Counted from the stretch's first letter, positions 14,672 to 27,927 are shown. The stretch: DNA of 64,000 nucleotides from Lutraria lutraria (GCA_964023205.1 OZ026833.1:34698366-34762365); one strand, 5' to 3'. The notes: generated from the sequence alone by a model not told the origin. Translations and numbers: made by a program.

Positions 14672-14917
14672 CTATTCTAATAGTAGTGTATTTTGAAGGT
14701 CATTTATGGTATCAGTTTGATGACTGGACCTGGCACTCCGACCCAATTCATCCCATTCTATGTGTTCTATTAGGTTCATGTCCGGGGATAAAGCGGGCCA
14801 AGGTAAGACGTTAATGTTATTTTGAGCAAGGGATTGTGTGGTTATATGCACCTTGTGAGGCCTTGCATTGTCGTGCTGAAAAATGCCAGGTCCGTTACTT
14901 TGCATTAATATTATCAT
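14672..14917 (-). pseudogene. Tc1/mariner transposase, C-terminal remnant
   Basis: The 81-residue frame contains QHDNARPH, LPWPALSPDMNLIEH and WDELGR in order, the hallmark catalytic-domain motifs of Tc1-like DDE transposases (second Asp in QHDNARPH, final acidic region around SPDMNLIE). The DNA-binding N-terminus and the first catalytic Asp are missing, so the copy is truncated and cannot be active. No intact inverted repeats were found around it. Confidence 0.9.
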
Positions 14918-14979
14918 GGTATTGCACTAGAGAGGTTAAACTTATATAGATAAATCATGCTGTGTGAAAAAATCATGTT

Positions 14980-15045
14980 GTTATTGAAGGGAGGGGTTTC
15001 TCAAGAGAGGGCCGCTCTGGAGAGGTTGTATATAAGTCAACATCT
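14980..15045 (-). repeat. Fragment of an interspersed repeat also seen at 62390 and 63815
   Basis: The segment with TTGAAGGGAGG, CTCAAGAGAGGG and CTCTGGAGAGGTTG is the reverse complement of sequence at about 63815-63880. The three copies are diverged and non-coding. Confidence 0.6.
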
Positions 15046-15890
15046 ACATCAGTCTGTTAATGATCAACATATTTATGATATAAAAGTGTAAAATTGAGAG
15101 AATTTCTTATAGTGTAATATCCTAAATAGAAATGTACTATTTAAAGGGAAGCTAATCTTGCATAACGAATACACACGAATTGCCTCCCTTGTGTGCCATA
15201 ATGTGTGCCATAATTTATAACGTGATTAACTTTGCATGTAGATGAACTGCCGAGTTGTTAGAACGTAAGCAGGGCTCAGACATTTATAGGATAAACGTAC
15301 ATTGTACTTGCAATGAATGATCCTATTTCTTTATACCTTTCACTTGTAAATCTGTAAATCAGTATTCCAATTTTTGTAAACTATAGATTTCTTGTAATAA
15401 GTATACATCAGTATGTTATAATGAGTTTATTTGAAATCAGTAGGGGCTGAGGTCAATGTGAACATACATTTGCATACATGAAATTGCAATGACATGATAT
15501 TGGCAAGCAATACATACATGTAAATGCTGCATTTTCCCCTTAATATTTTTAAAAGTTTATCAAATATATGAAATATATGTTAAGTATAGGTATGTAAAAA
15601 AGTACATTTTTGCGACAGTCTTATCTTTTAGATGGTTATCTAAGACACACAATGTTTTTAAAATGATCTTCAACATGTTTCAATAATGACACCAAGGGAC
15701 ATTGTTTACATAGTCATCGGCGTAAATAATTAACATCACATACTTAGGCATTTGATATACATTTTAAAATCACCAACCGGTTTTCTCTCCTAATTCTTCA
15801 GAGCATAATATAAAATGGCGTCTCAGTCTGCATAGCAAAGTCATTAAAAATTACTACAACAATTATCATGTAACCTATGTTGGTGCGAAT
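15046..15890. other. AT-rich spacer, no gene seen
   Basis: I see no coding frame, RNA gene or tandem structure in this stretch. Confidence 0.45.
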
Positions 15891-15896
15891 ATTTGC

Positions 15897-16050
15897 ACAG
15901 TCAAGCCTGTGTTAGCGGCCACCTCCGAACACATACGTCTTTCCAAAACCATCATTGGTTATATAGAACTAAATGACCTAGCTCCGATAAAGGTCACATT
16001 ATGTCTTATACAAGGTCAGCCTTTGTTCACATGTTTTACTGTATTAAATC
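15897..16050. repeat. Short interspersed repeat, related copy at 21612-21725
   Basis: Both copies share CAGTCAA-rich starts, a CGGCCACCTCCGAA or CGTCCACCTCCGAA core, and a later GGTCAGCCTTTGTTCAC or GGCCTTTGTTTACAG block. It is non-coding, with the look of a MITE or SINE fragment. Confidence 0.5.
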
Positions 16051-16141
16051 GAGATGACCAGTTGTTTCTCTTCTGGTGACACATGCTCCCAAAATGTCGC
16101 ATGAAAGTGATCACTTTATTTATGTCAACTCACGTGTTTTC

Positions 16142-17232
16142 TTTCACCAGGAGTGAGACACATCTGGAGTGATTCCTTCCGTGAAGTGTTTAACCAGTGT
16201 TTTAATTCACACGTCATTCCGTCTGTTTGGGCAAATTCAATTATTAAGCCAATACCTAAAAGTAATCAGAATGATCCCCGTGTTCCCTTAAACTTTATAC
16301 GACTATACCCCCAGCAGAGCTATTCAAAAAGTGTCTTCTTACGTTTGTAATATGCTACGTGAAAAGACACACATTTCGCGCTATACTATCAAATCGCTTG
16401 AAATTAAAATTATCATCTAAACATAGTTCATCAATAAAACAAAACAAACAAAAAAATATATATAAATACATGTACATGTAATACGGATCTGTATATTAAA
16501 TTCGCTGAATTAATTTCTTATGATTTATTATTATATGTAAAATATGAACATAAAAAACTACAATTTCTTGGACAGCTTTGTCGCCAATCACCAACATATC
16601 TGGCTAAGCAAGTTTTCAATGACAGACTTACTCATTTTCTGAATTATGACCGTCAAACTCAAGGGTATATTCCAGATGTCTATTGTCTCTTACGAAAATA
16701 TAACCTTATACATTACTTAGATATTTATACAAACTATGGCACATTTCCCTCAAAATATACTTGGAAACGGATTTTACAGCAACATGTGTTGAAGAAAGTA
16801 CGCCAAGACATCTTAAATGAAATTATTACAGAAGCACCATGTTTGTCTTAACTATTAATTGTTGACCAGCCCTCTAAATTATGGACATTGTCAATCCAGA
16901 ACTGTAGAATATCACACATGTGTGAACAGCTGATGTGCATATCTGCAAATTTTTTCTCACGAACATTTATTTGTTGTTGCATAAAATGTGAAAAATTAAG
17001 TGATAATTTATATATTCACCTTGTTTGTTTCTGCAAGGAAAATGATCAAATACGTTGTAAAATATGGAATGTCATCATGGAGCGTTTTGGTCAGCAAACT
17101 TACAATGCATTCATTGACATGACAGCAGGTCAACAATGTAATTTTCTGTTGAGTTGTGCGATCTTGATTACTGAGGACAATCAGTTTACCTACCTTGACC
17201 TATCGTTATACATGTGTAGATTATTTAATTAG
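16142..17232 (+). pseudogene. Non-LTR retrotransposon (LINE) ORF2 relic
   Basis: The first part translates to FNQCFNSHVIPSVWANSIIKPIPKS, resembling the fingers region of LINE reverse transcriptases. Stops and a deletion follow. From about 16555 a long frame (KLQFLGQLCRQSPTYLAKQVF and onward) resembles the C-terminal domain of LINE ORF2 with its late Cys/His region (CCCIKCEK...HLVCFC). A TAA near 16850 interrupts it and the central catalytic palm (YADD) is missing. It is a decayed 5'-truncated or internally deleted copy. A related C-terminal domain lies at 33263-34330. Confidence 0.75.
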
Positions 17233-19182
17233 TTTAGATGAACATGTCTGTCTTGTTGTTAAGTCGCCTAAACAATTTCTTAAATGTTATATCGCTACAT
17301 TGTAGAACAGCTACATTTTATTTCACTGTTTAGGTATTTTGCAATTGTAACTTATTCCATCATCTATTCACATTTATCGCCAGTAGTTGTTTTTTTCTCA
17401 TTTCAATGATAAGAGCTAAGTCTTTAACCTATAGATATTAAATATGATAAATGCTCGAGCACTGAATTATGTGATTTAATACTGCTTATGCTGCAATGCG
17501 ATTATTCATTGATAGTGCTTTATTATATTATTGTATATTAACGATAACATGTACATTGTATCATGTATTATATTATATGCTCTCCGTGTCTGGAGGAAAT
17601 AAAGATATATATAAATTACGGAACTGAACGCTTTATCTTGAAATTAAATAACATAAATCAAGACCGGAATTTAATGTCAACGCTAAACATTAAACACAAC
17701 CTATGGATGATGTGTGCTATTTTGTGTATCACATGTGTTTCAAATATTTCAAAACAAAAGTGTAAATTATAAACCGTGCCAATTTGAAACAAGCACGGTC
17801 GTGATTCGAGTTATTCACGATCTCATGTTCGCAAGGCCAAGTGTTTCATGAATTGTAAAATATCATGTGTTATTTACTTAACTATTGTACTTCGTTCTGG
17901 TTCCATCACACATAAATCATACGATAAAATGCAAATTAATGTTCAGTATTGAAATTACTAATCCTTAATGATGATTCGTCACAACTCCAGACAATGATGA
18001 AACAACATTTATCACTATCATGAGACTAGAACCCGCATTTATGAGAAATGAGATCGATCACAAATCTCCAGTACATCTCATCTTTTAAACTTAACTTATT
18101 TCAGACCACTATGTAGCACACATTCGAGCAGACAATTTACTTAAAACATGTGGTTTTGAATAAAAATATTGATATTAAACACCGTTGAAAATTGATATTT
18201 GGGCTGGGAAAATGAATCTCAAATCTTGTAAGATTGAGGTGTGGACCTCTGTGCTCAAGTGGTTATAGCCTATGATTATGACATGATGGCCTCTCACAGT
18301 ACTGAGTTTGAAGAAACTTACCTGTGAGGCTGTGACCAGACAAATTTCAGTTGTGAAGACGCCGTCCAAATAGCTTACTGAAGGTAGGTCATGGCCCTAC
18401 ACATGTGTACGCTTGGAGCCACTGCTCCACCCATCGTTGAAGCTGTAGATGTCGTTAAATAGCCCTGGGTATAGGGGTGACACCTTAAAACAGTGAAAGA
18501 ATCCATGTAAACTCCAGTGCCTGTTGATCGCTTCTTCTTTTCTTCGCGTTAGAAAGTCATAAAATTAAACATTAAAACTTAGTTCTATTGACCTGTCTTA
18601 CAAACAAATGTATCGAAATCGAAAACCTGGTTTTGTGACAATTCCTGTCACTTTTATTTATATGAGACACGTACATGCATCTAAAGTTTTCTTACTAAAA
18701 TATATGCAGTATTGCTGATTTCATAATGACCAGCCAAAATACCAAATGAGAACAATTATAACTTATAATTATCTGAATGTATATATCAAGAGACATTGTA
18801 TGATATTCATTATTTTTGTTGGCTATTCTTTATATTAGTTTGCGTATAATTTGTGTATCGACGTAATGGTTGCGGGTATTGATTACTGGACATTAAACAT
18901 TGTACATGTCAGTTTCACAATACAGTCAATAATATCACAGCTCTGACCAATATTAGCCATGAGTCATTATCATCGTGAAATCTCGTTGTCTAATACAACA
19001 TGTGAATCAAAGGAGGTCGTTTTCTTGAGTACATGTATGTTAGTCTCTTTGATATTTGAATTGGTATTTACTGATTGACACGTCATAGCTTGTATGTATT
19101 CTAATAAGGTGTACATGAGAGTGTAATTTGGGCATACATCATACTAAACTAGGACAACGGGAGTTTGGTTAAATATTCCCGA
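17233..19182. other. Spacer, no gene seen
   Basis: AT-rich. Around 19020-19100 a short stretch resembles 25454-25530 (TTTGATATTTGAATTGG and ACTGATTGACAC), so at least one dispersed repeat is present. The small open frames here have no supportable identity. Confidence 0.5.
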
Positions 19183-19385
19183 GAAGGTAACGCGCTGGAC
19201 TACTACACGATAGGTCGTGGGCTCGATTATCGGTCCTGCCTGTCGAATTTCTCAGAGACGCTTTTGCCGTGTCATCATCAAAACTACTGGGCAAAGTACT
19301 GTGCCTAGAACGTTACAGGAATATGGGCGAGGCGTTTATCGGTGCAAGCTTTACACTGAGCACGATTAAAAACCAAGAAAAACTA
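19183..19385 (+). mobile_element. tRNA-derived SINE, degenerate
   Basis: GGTAACGCGCTGGACTACTA followed by GGTCGTGGGCTCGATTATCG resembles a pol III A-box and B-box (normally near GGTTCGAATCC) in a tRNA-like head. A roughly 130-bp unrelated body follows, ending in an A-rich stretch. The B-box is degenerate, so this copy is probably inactive. Confidence 0.55.
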
Positions 19386-19558
19386 TTTCAAAGGTAGGGA
19401 TATGAATTTCCGTTTCTCCTCGTTTCTGAGTCTTTTTGCAACAGATAAATAAATGTATACTGAGTAATTTTTTTTCGTTGACCAAAAACACAAGCACAAC
19501 ATATCCTACGAAATGAATTAGCCAAAAAAATTATAGGTTTACGAGAGTACGTAAAAAT

Positions 19559-19596
19559 GATGACGTCACAGAACGTCTCGAACGTACGACGTCATT
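19559..19596 (+). promoter_or_regulatory. CRE-type sites upstream of the five-exon gene
   Basis: A perfect TGACGTCA palindrome lies at 19561-19568 and a second near-match (ACGACGTCATTG) at about 19587. Both are within 85 bp of the first ATG at 19643. No TATA box is evident. The position fits a CREB/ATF-responsive proximal promoter. Confidence 0.45.
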
Positions 19597-19642
19597 GTCT
19601 TAACAACGGCATTCAAGTCGCGGCGCTCGTCCATTCAGCAAC

Positions 19643-22138
19643 ATGGCGAGAGAGAAACTGAAGATAATTCTAGTCCATGCGACAACAGAGACAAAGATCA
19701 ACACTGAAAATTGTCTGATAACCACATCGACACGTGTTGAACACAAGGATGAAGTAAGATCTGACGGATCTGAGAAAATAACAGACGATGATGACAAATT
19801 TGAAGACAAACAAGATGCTGGTGTTGAGATCGTGAAGAAAGACGAGAAGAAACGAAAGAAAAAGAAGAAAAAGGTAAAGATACCTCCTGTTATTATGATT
19901 GTCATTGCTCTAGCGCAGAATAATATAAAACGATATTGTGTATCAATATATACCACAACATTCACGAATTAGTTTAAGCTTTGTAAAAAGGATATTTCGA
20001 GATAAATACGTTTGATGATAAATCAGTAACACACATGTATATATTTTATTATCAGTTTTATTAAGTAAAATGCCTCAGTGTTATCGCATAAAAAGTACCA
20101 GTTGTATTCATTGATAAGCCTGACAACTGCCTGTATGTGTATGTAATAGGAGGAGGAAAATAATGTACCCGATGCGTGGCAGCAACTGAACTTATTTGGC
20201 TAATTTATAGATACAAATATAGTATGCAATACTACTACTACGTGTATTTTATCTGTTGGGTAGATTATCGTCAGGAATTCATGGTCCGTTAGAATTAAGT
20301 AACTTGTCTAGTATGTTACTGGTATATAATATAAGCCTTATTTTACTTACAACAGTGTTATATAATTCAAGGATAAGACCAAAGTCATATCTAAAGAGGC
20401 AACCCGAATAGAGACACATACAAATGTCAAACTTGAACCCATAGTAAAGCCGGCCCCCAAACGAGCCCCTGTACCTGACAACACTGGAGGCTGCTTTGGG
20501 TTCATATCCAGTTGGGTAGCAAAGAAATTAGAGAAAAGGCGTAGAAAGAAAAGAAAGGCCATTAGAGAAAGATCCTCAAAAATCAAGAAAAACAAACTAA
20601 GTATGTAACTTTACTATGAATATTGATATGTCTGGTATAATTGCTAAACTTCTATGGTATGATTCCGACATCGAGGTAATAAATAACAAGAAATATCTTT
20701 AAAAAAATAATCGGCGCAGATGCAGTGCAAAATTAATGCCATATATAGATGTATAGTTTCTGGACATTGGCAAAGTCAAGCATGACGACACTTTGATACC
20801 AGGGATGTAACCTGGGATGCTAGTACTCGATTCACATGTTTTTAAGCCTCGTGTGTTTATTTGTTTAAGTCGGTTTCGTCAGTGCCTGCAGCATGATCAG
20901 ACATATTTGACATTTAAATATTTTAAACCACGTGTACAGTTCATGACCATGAACAATACTCTTGAGTTTATTTTGCATGGTTATTTAATTTTATACTGTT
21001 GTAGATTTTGATTGTTGAATTATTTTCAGACAATTACGAACAACTAACAATTACGAATTCTGCCCTAAAATGTCATAAAGACAACATTTTCAACCAATGA
21101 CAAACAACCTTATTCAGCTGAACATTTTGTATCTAACATTTTCATTGGTTCAAATGTAGGTCAAAATCAATTTTGATACAGCTGCGCCGAAAAATATATC
21201 TTTTTCCAATCTGCAATATCTCTTATGAAGGATATAAGATTTCTACTTATAACAGAATATAATACAGATATATATATAGCATTGATTTAATTGTACGTAG
21301 ATTGTATACTTTAATTCACACACTAATTATATAATAATTTAGTGTGCACTATTTACAGAAGAGGCTGACCACAAGAAGTCACGTGGGGGCGAGGCATTCA
21401 CTCTAGACTTTGACACCCATAAAATCAGAAAATCAGTTCTTCCAGCTATTAAACAGAAACCTGGACCAGTAAGTAACATGTAAATTGAAAAGGAAAAAAA
21501 TAAATTTATTAACATCATATACAAACTTTAGGTTTCATATTTAAACTAAATGTTCTTGGTATAAAGACTTATAATGTTTTATCAAAACTTATCAAACGAT
21601 CATGAAATCAAATACAGTCAAACTCGTGTAAGCGTCCACCTCCGAATAATGGCCGTCCTGTAAATAAAGGCCAAATTATATTTTCCTAAAGATGGCCTTT
21701 GTTTACAGGTTTAAATGTACACAATAAAAGGTACATGTTGTTGATTCTGCCATTCATGCTAAACGTTATGGACCATTACCATAATTTTTTAAATTTTTGG
21801 TATAAATCTTACCAAAACTTTCTTACTATACGATCATCATGTATTTGATACTGACATGTTTAACAATAGGACAATTATTATCATTTTAGATCAAACTTGC
21901 AATTGACTATGAGAGAAAGATGATGAAGGCTGAAATGAAGCGCAAAGAAAAGTTAGCAAAGAAAGTAGACTTTATTAACGCACAAGAAGAGAGAAGGTAT
22001 ACACATATAGTGTCTACTATAAATGATGCTAAAAACGTTCTGTCGATACAATTTAACAGATTGATAAAATACTTTTCACTCTCTCTCTCCCACTCCCCCC
22101 CCCCCCCTCTCTCCCACTCTCCCTCTCTCACTATCCCA

Positions 22139-22175
<37 letters not shown>

Positions 22176-22602
22176 CCTCCCACTCCCCCTCTCTCTCACT
22201 CTCTCCCATTCTTCCTCTCCCCCTCTCCCTCTCTCCCCCACTATCACTCTCTCAATCACCCTCTCTCTCCCCCTCTCTATCTCACTCTCCAACTCTCCCT
22301 CACTCTCTGTCTCTCTCGACGGCGAAATCTTCTTTGTTCTATATTTATAACATTTTCCTTCATTTTGTTGCAGATTTGAGAATATGGAGAGGAAATTAGA
22401 TAATGAAAGTGGGTTTAGGCAGATGGCAGAGTTTACCATCATGGCCAAACAAGGACAGGCCATGAGGAATAAAAGTATTATATTGAAGATGTACAGACGC
22501 TGCGCCAGTGTTACGAGACGAGCAAAGTCTATGATTTCACGTGTAGTTTTCGTTCCCAGTGAAGATGACGGTGTTGCCCGGGACAGCAACTTTCTGGACT
22601 GA
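19643..22602 (+). CDS. Five-exon gene for a Lys/Arg-rich protein of unknown function
   Basis: I rebuilt this gene from consensus splice sites that keep one frame open throughout: exons 19643-19873, 20372-20600, 21359-21468, 21890-21996 and 22374-22602, giving 301 residues. The donors (GTAAAG, GTATGT, GTAAGT, GTATAC) and AG acceptors are in compatible phases 0, 1, 0 and 2. The protein is hydrophilic. It has an acidic segment (about 40-60), then poly-Lys (about 68-77), several KKRRK-type clusters that would act as nuclear localisation signals, a probable coiled coil (YERKMMKAEMKRKEKLAKK), and a C-terminal region rich in basic and hydrophobic residues ending SNFLD. I recognise no domain. AATAAA near 22717 could end the transcript. 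CRE-like sites sit just upstream. The splice model is solid; the function is unknown. Confidence 0.8.
22078..22320. repeat. (CT)n/(CCCTCT)n microsatellite in intron 4
   Basis: A pyrimidine-only run of CTCTCT interrupted by CCC blocks, with a C-run near 22096. It lies wholly inside intron 4 of the gene above and creates spurious long Ser/Leu/Pro and Arg/Glu frames on the two strands. Confidence 0.95.
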
Positions 22603-23044
22603 ACAACCAAAATTTACTTTTAAATATTTGTCCTTATTTGTTCTTTCTATATTTTGTTAATTATTGAAATTCTTACATGAATTGGTCCCTTATTGCTTTC
22701 ATTGGCAAACGGGGAAAATAAATTCTTAATACAATGATCTTGTCGATACACTAAATTTGTCCAATATGAATTTATATATTGTCTCTTCATCAATAAACGT
22801 TTCACAACAGTATATGATATTTTCTTTTTTTTCTACAACAATCTGGATTATTAAGCAGAATGCTTAAAATATCGATATGAAATACAAGGACATGTGTCCT
22901 TAAACCATTCGATAGAATTGAGTGTGCTTTGTTTCAATCTTTCATTCATTTTATGACTGTTCCACTGGGAAAGCAATGCTGTCAAGTAAAGTACACATTG
23001 CTTTGTCATATTTGTAGTATCAATAGATATCAATAAATTATTTT
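22603..23044. other. 3' untranslated region and spacer
   Basis: AATAAA at about 22717 and a second near 22793 are candidate poly(A) signals for the five-exon gene. Nothing else was seen. Confidence 0.5.
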
Positions 23045-23272
23045 TATTGTGCCCCTGCATAACGTGTTATCCCTGTCCGTCCATCCGTTAAATGTTGGTT
23101 TCCCAGTGATAACTCAAGAAATATTTCGTGGATTGGTTTTTACATGAAGGTGTATAATAATGAAATACAGGTTCCATTAAAGTCCAAATATTTTCGCAGG
23201 AGTTATGGTCCCTCTTTTACTTAGTTCTCAGCGGGGGCATTCGTGTCCCCCGGACACATTTCTAGTTTACAT
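23045..23272. repeat. Interspersed repeat of a type common in molluscs
   Basis: It contains CTGTCCGTCCATCCGTTA, a middle section with GATAACTCAAGAAATATTTC, and ends GGGGGCATTCGTGTCCCCCG then ACACATTTCTAG. The GGGGGC...CCCCCG end can form a hairpin. From general knowledge, elements with these blocks are abundant in bivalve genomes. Non-coding. Confidence 0.55.
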
Positions 23273-25453
23273 GTATTTACCAACAACTGCATCATATAAC
23301 TACATGTATTTAGTTAGTACTGTTATTCTGAAAATCGTAGTTCTATTTACGAGGCAAGTAGTGTCATTTCCAAATTCCCTTTTAAATTAATGTTGATGTT
23401 ATTTTTAATGCAGAGTATATATCTTCTATATTTATATATATCACAACTCATTTGAGGAGCAAAACTCCAACAGCTATATATTACTTTTTTTCTACTTACA
23501 AGTATGTGTCACCTCTTACATCCGCGTAGAAAAAGTTGTATAAGTATACATTGCAGACTTTGCAGACTTTTATAGCCATTGTGTGCATCTAACGTCAGAA
23601 TTCGAAAATAACTACAGCAAATCAAAGTACTGAAAGTACTGTCGGACTTGATTTTTACCATACGAGACAAAAGAGAGAAATGTGTACCCACATCGTTCGA
23701 GCCCATACAAATATTTTAACATTTAAAATTACAGACCGATTTTTCATTCATATTATAATGCAGGTCATATGCATATAGGTAAATGACATAAGCTAGGGCT
23801 TTACTATAGTCCCTTTGCTAAAATTTTAAAATGAAAAAGCCTGATATTGGAAAGTTTAATGATTAGCACATTAATTGAGGACAATTTATTGCATTAAAAA
23901 CTCTTTATTGTACAAAAATAGTAAACAACACTTCAGTAACAGTAAATACAAACATTGATTCTTCTGGTTTTAACACAACAGAACATCGTCGCATTGAACA
24001 CATCCAGGGTCACTCAAATCAAAAAGGTCCTGACACAGTAGAGTAAGACCTATATGACCTATAGTTAACCCGATGTTGCATGAAATTCAGACGTGATTAT
24101 GTAATTCTAAATAATCTGGCGTAAAAGGAACTCTTAAACAGTAAATTGTAAAAGCACGTATCCAGTAATTTACGTTCGTATTTAGCGACTCGAATTATTA
24201 TTCTTAAGCCGCAGTTTTAACATTCAACCTTCGATAAATCAAACTCCCCACATCGGTTACGCTTTGCTACTAGCCACTGCGGTGAGTGAGTCTATAAATA
24301 GCGATTCCGTCATCAAAATAACACTAGTTGGTGTGAATATCACGGAATACGATTAAATGAGAATTCGCTGTGTAATATTAAGAAATGTTAGAAAGGCACA
24401 AAACACACACATCGATGGTAGATTGTTGCAAATGCATGAATACGTCCGTGGAGATTTTTATGAACTATTGAACGAAGACCGAAAGTAGAACTACTTTTAC
24501 GGTAAGATATTTTATTGGACAGTGAATACGCGGTTTTAATTCTACGCATTTGAAAATCTCATGTATTTACCGACAAGCACTTATTTCTAAGATACATGCA
24601 TCTTTCCATGTAGTTGCAATAGAATGATTTGAAATGTATTTAGATCTGACACACTTAATTGGGGAAAGATTCCAGATACTTCTATATAAACATACCATTT
24701 AGTTGCGCACTATTTCCTTTATGTGGCATTCTTTTAACCAAGCTGTTATGGAGTCCAGCGACAAATATAAGTCAACGATTACAAAGGACTTGATTTTGAT
24801 AAAAATCAAGTCCAAAAATGAAAGTTTATACATGCTTAAAGCGATTATGTCAGTGTTCCATTATTAAATTGTTGATTTTAAGCAATAATTGCGTGTAATA
24901 AAATATGCTGATTTTACTGAAAGCGCTCTCGATTCGATGTCACTATATTTAAGCAGTTGATGATCTTATCGTTATGGTTTCTAATACCTGTGTGTATTGG
25001 TCGATTACACAATGACACAAGGTTAGAAGTACGGTTTACATTATAACAGTTTTCGTATTAATAATATGAAGATCAAAGCACTAAAGGCACTGAATTTGTT
25101 TGAGTTTTCAAAGTGTACATTGTAATTTCTCACTTGTGTCATAACTTTTAGCGTTAGGAATCGAAGAATTTCTTCCAGGCAAACAGTTAAAAGGTGTAGC
25201 TTTTCCTTGGTAATTGCGGTAATTAACCTTAAGACGTACATTGTGTCCAGACTAGTATATACTTGTCTTCAAATTCCAATTCATAATGATGATAACACAG
25301 GCCTTTTTTTTAGTGTTTCATCTAACACATTTAAAACTCAACTCTTGACAGTTCTCTCAGTGCTTTGATCTGACGTTACCTCTCAACCACATTGAGTCAC
25401 CGGTCATTTATTTATATCGGTGAAAGCTCATTATTCAATGCGACAGGTGAGTC
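23273..25453. other. Spacer, no gene seen
   Basis: AT-rich. Only short open frames without recognisable composition are present, and I see no RNA gene or tandem array. Confidence 0.5.
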
Positions 25454-25660
25454 AAAAGACGTCGGTTTTTTTGGCTACGTTAGTCTTTTTGATACTTAAA
25501 TTGGCATGTACTGATTGACACATGTACGGTTACATATTATGTATGTAGGTCGGACACATGGTGAATCAGTATACATATAATTATTTAAAAACTATCAGTC
25601 TGAGAATAGTGGAACTGACTAGTCGCAGAACAATTCCAAATTGAATGAGGGAGACCAGGC
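25454..25660. repeat. Locally duplicated segment, copy 1
   Basis: GGTCGGACACATGGTGAATC followed by ACTATCAGTCTGAGAATAG and CCAAATTGAATGAGGGAGA recurs at 26700-26925. The second copy carries an extra roughly 85 bp in the middle. This is non-coding local duplication or two copies of one transposable repeat. Confidence 0.7.
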
Positions 25661-26145
25661 ACCGCATTGAAATTGTGTTTCATGTATTTGCGAACTTCAC
25701 AAATTAAGAATGTAAGTAAGCATTTGCGGAGAGAACTGTCATACTGATTTGGGGCCCGTCTTGTGTCAAACAACCCTGGGTGTGTGAAAGAAGACGACTT
25801 CATTGAAATGTCATTCCTTCGTTTCACATTCTCATATTGCATTCAGTCGAGTAGATTTAAACTTGATAATATGCAATAATTTTTATCACACCCTGAAGGT
25901 AACGAACACGCATAAACGTGTATCATCGACAAAGGGAAGTAACCCACTTACGTATAGGAAACGCACCCACCGAGCATCTAGGACACCGAGGGAAATGGAT
26001 GTTATGGTCATAATTATATCTATGTTTGTCTCTTATAGTAATTTCTGCTATCGTAAAACTTGCCAAGTTTACAGTAATAGGAAACAACTCAAGCGAACAC
26101 GTGCATAAAAACCTCTATATATAAGTTCCCATTCTCGTCAAACAG

Positions 26146-26240
26146 TGTGCCGCGCTGGCGCAGTCGGTAAAGCGCCGGACATTGAAAGCTTTCGAGACAA
26201 ACAGAATTTTTGTGGAGGGTTCGAAGCCGGCCACGGATCT
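26146..26240 (+). mobile_element. tRNA-like pol III unit (SINE head or tRNA pseudogene)
   Basis: TGGCGCAGTCGGTAAAGCGC is a good A-box/D-arm (GCGC stems), and GGTTCGAAGCC about 50 nt later is a good B-box. A T9 run at about 26240 is a pol III terminator. The roughly 93-nt length, imperfect acceptor pairing and GAAAGCTTTC palindrome in place of a normal anticodon arm argue against a functional tRNA. Confidence 0.5.
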
Positions 26241-26559
26241 TTTTTTTTAATTTTTATTTTTCGTTCGTTAGCGTAATGCAGGCTTCAAAACGTTCCGCAA
26301 ACGCTTGGCGTTTGTTTCTTGCAATTAAAATCTAATAGAAACAGCGTATTTTGTACTTTTGCATTAATTAATATTCATTTCTGCAATAATAGCGATTGTT
26401 AATCGCATTTCACGTGGGATTACTGTAACGAAACCAGCCGTATGACTTTAGTTTGATATGTTGCGCTATGTACCAATCAAGGCTGCTGTATTGTGTTATC
26501 ATTGCGTGTTGGGTTATTGTCGTTGGCGTCAATATGCATATGGTACGTACGTATCTTAC

Positions 26560-26925
26560 TGTGAATTTCATAAGCAGCGCGTGTGTTAAAGTAACAATTT
26601 GTTTTAATATCAATTACATGTATATAGAGACTGAACAAGTACGGTTACATATGTATGTAAGTCGGAGCGTGTGTTAAAGTTAAAAAAAAATTTAATATCA
26701 ATTATAAAGAGATTGAACATGTACGGTTACATATGTATTTAAGTCGGACACATGGTGAATCAGTATACATATAATTAGTTGAGTAAGTATAATAGTATGT
26801 TAGTGCATGTACATTGATGTGCTTGCATTACCGAATTGCATTTATTTAAAAACTATCAGTCTGAGAATAGTGGAACCAAGTAATCGCAGAATAATTCCAA
26901 ATTGAATGAGGGAGACCAGGTATTA
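26560..26925. repeat. Locally duplicated segments, copies 2 and 3
   Basis: The block GTACGGTTACATATGTAT...AAGTCGG occurs at about 26639 and again at about 26719, and matches the 25530 region. The longer second part (to 26925) repeats 25555-25660. The same ACACACGCGCTGCTTA motif appears inverted near 26575. Confidence 0.65.
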
Positions 26926-27927
26926 AAACAGATTATTACTTTAACACACGCGCTGCTTATGAAAGATTATTTTCAGATTAAAAACATTTCGATGGGTAAC
27001 CGAATCTCTCTCTATCTCCCTTTATGTCCGCTCTACTTTCCAACCATCACCCCCTTACACTCTAAATATTATCTCCTTAATCTATTTCTCAATTGTACTC
27101 TCTCCGTTACCTACTACACAATGTTTAGGAACAATTTAAGGCATTCTTGATAAAAAATAAGATCCTTGTTAATTTGTTAAAAACTAAAAAAAATCTTGTT
27201 CTAGACATTATTAGTCAAATTTCGATGCTTTATGTATTCTTTTAAGTCTCCTACTTGCAAGAGAATAGAGTTTGTTCCGTTATACACTGTGATCAGAAAC
27301 TTTGGATATGTAAGCATTTTTACATGAGACAATGAGTTCAAGGACACTTCATATATCAATCTTCAGCTGGACATATATTTTATCGCTAGTAATTATACAT
27401 TGTATAAACATTTCTGTCAACCTTATGTAAGTACATAATCATTATCATTGCCTTCTCCGCAGCACAGCACAGATACAGTATTATTCTATATTATGTATAT
27501 ATGTGCATGTACATTGTTTTTTGTTGTGTTTATAAATGTAAAACGTCCTCATGGGCCGCAAGGCTTAATGGATTTACTTAAATAGACCTTAAACTATAAA
27601 AAGGTAAAATGAAAATCGAAATTAATAATGTACATCTGGGATGCTGATATGCTCATAAGTATCTTTGGATCAAAATTGTATTTGGCACATAATTATACTA
27701 GATAACATGTACCACAAAATTAAATGAAAAACTATTTTTGACAAAAAATCAATATTATCTTCATTAAGTGTTAAAAAAACGGACGATTATATGACGAGTT
27801 TATTTCGTTTACTTACGATAAGCTAAAAACTGTAACCAAAAATGATAAAAATCAGACCTTAAAATCATTTTTTGTTATGTGTTCAGTCCTTAACTAGGAT
27901 GTGGGAGCACACTTGTTAGGTCATTAA
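26926..27927. other. Spacer, no gene seen
   Basis: AT-rich sequence without a supportable gene. Its right part may contain the 3' flank of the integrase-like element. Confidence 0.4.

Noticed and set aside
21907..22610. Long Ser/Leu/Pro and Arg/Glu frames of 100-159 aa
   Set aside because: Produced by the CT-rich microsatellite in an intron.
26146..26240. Functional tRNA gene
   Set aside because: A-box and B-box are good, but the anticodon arm and acceptor stem do not fold normally and the length is off.
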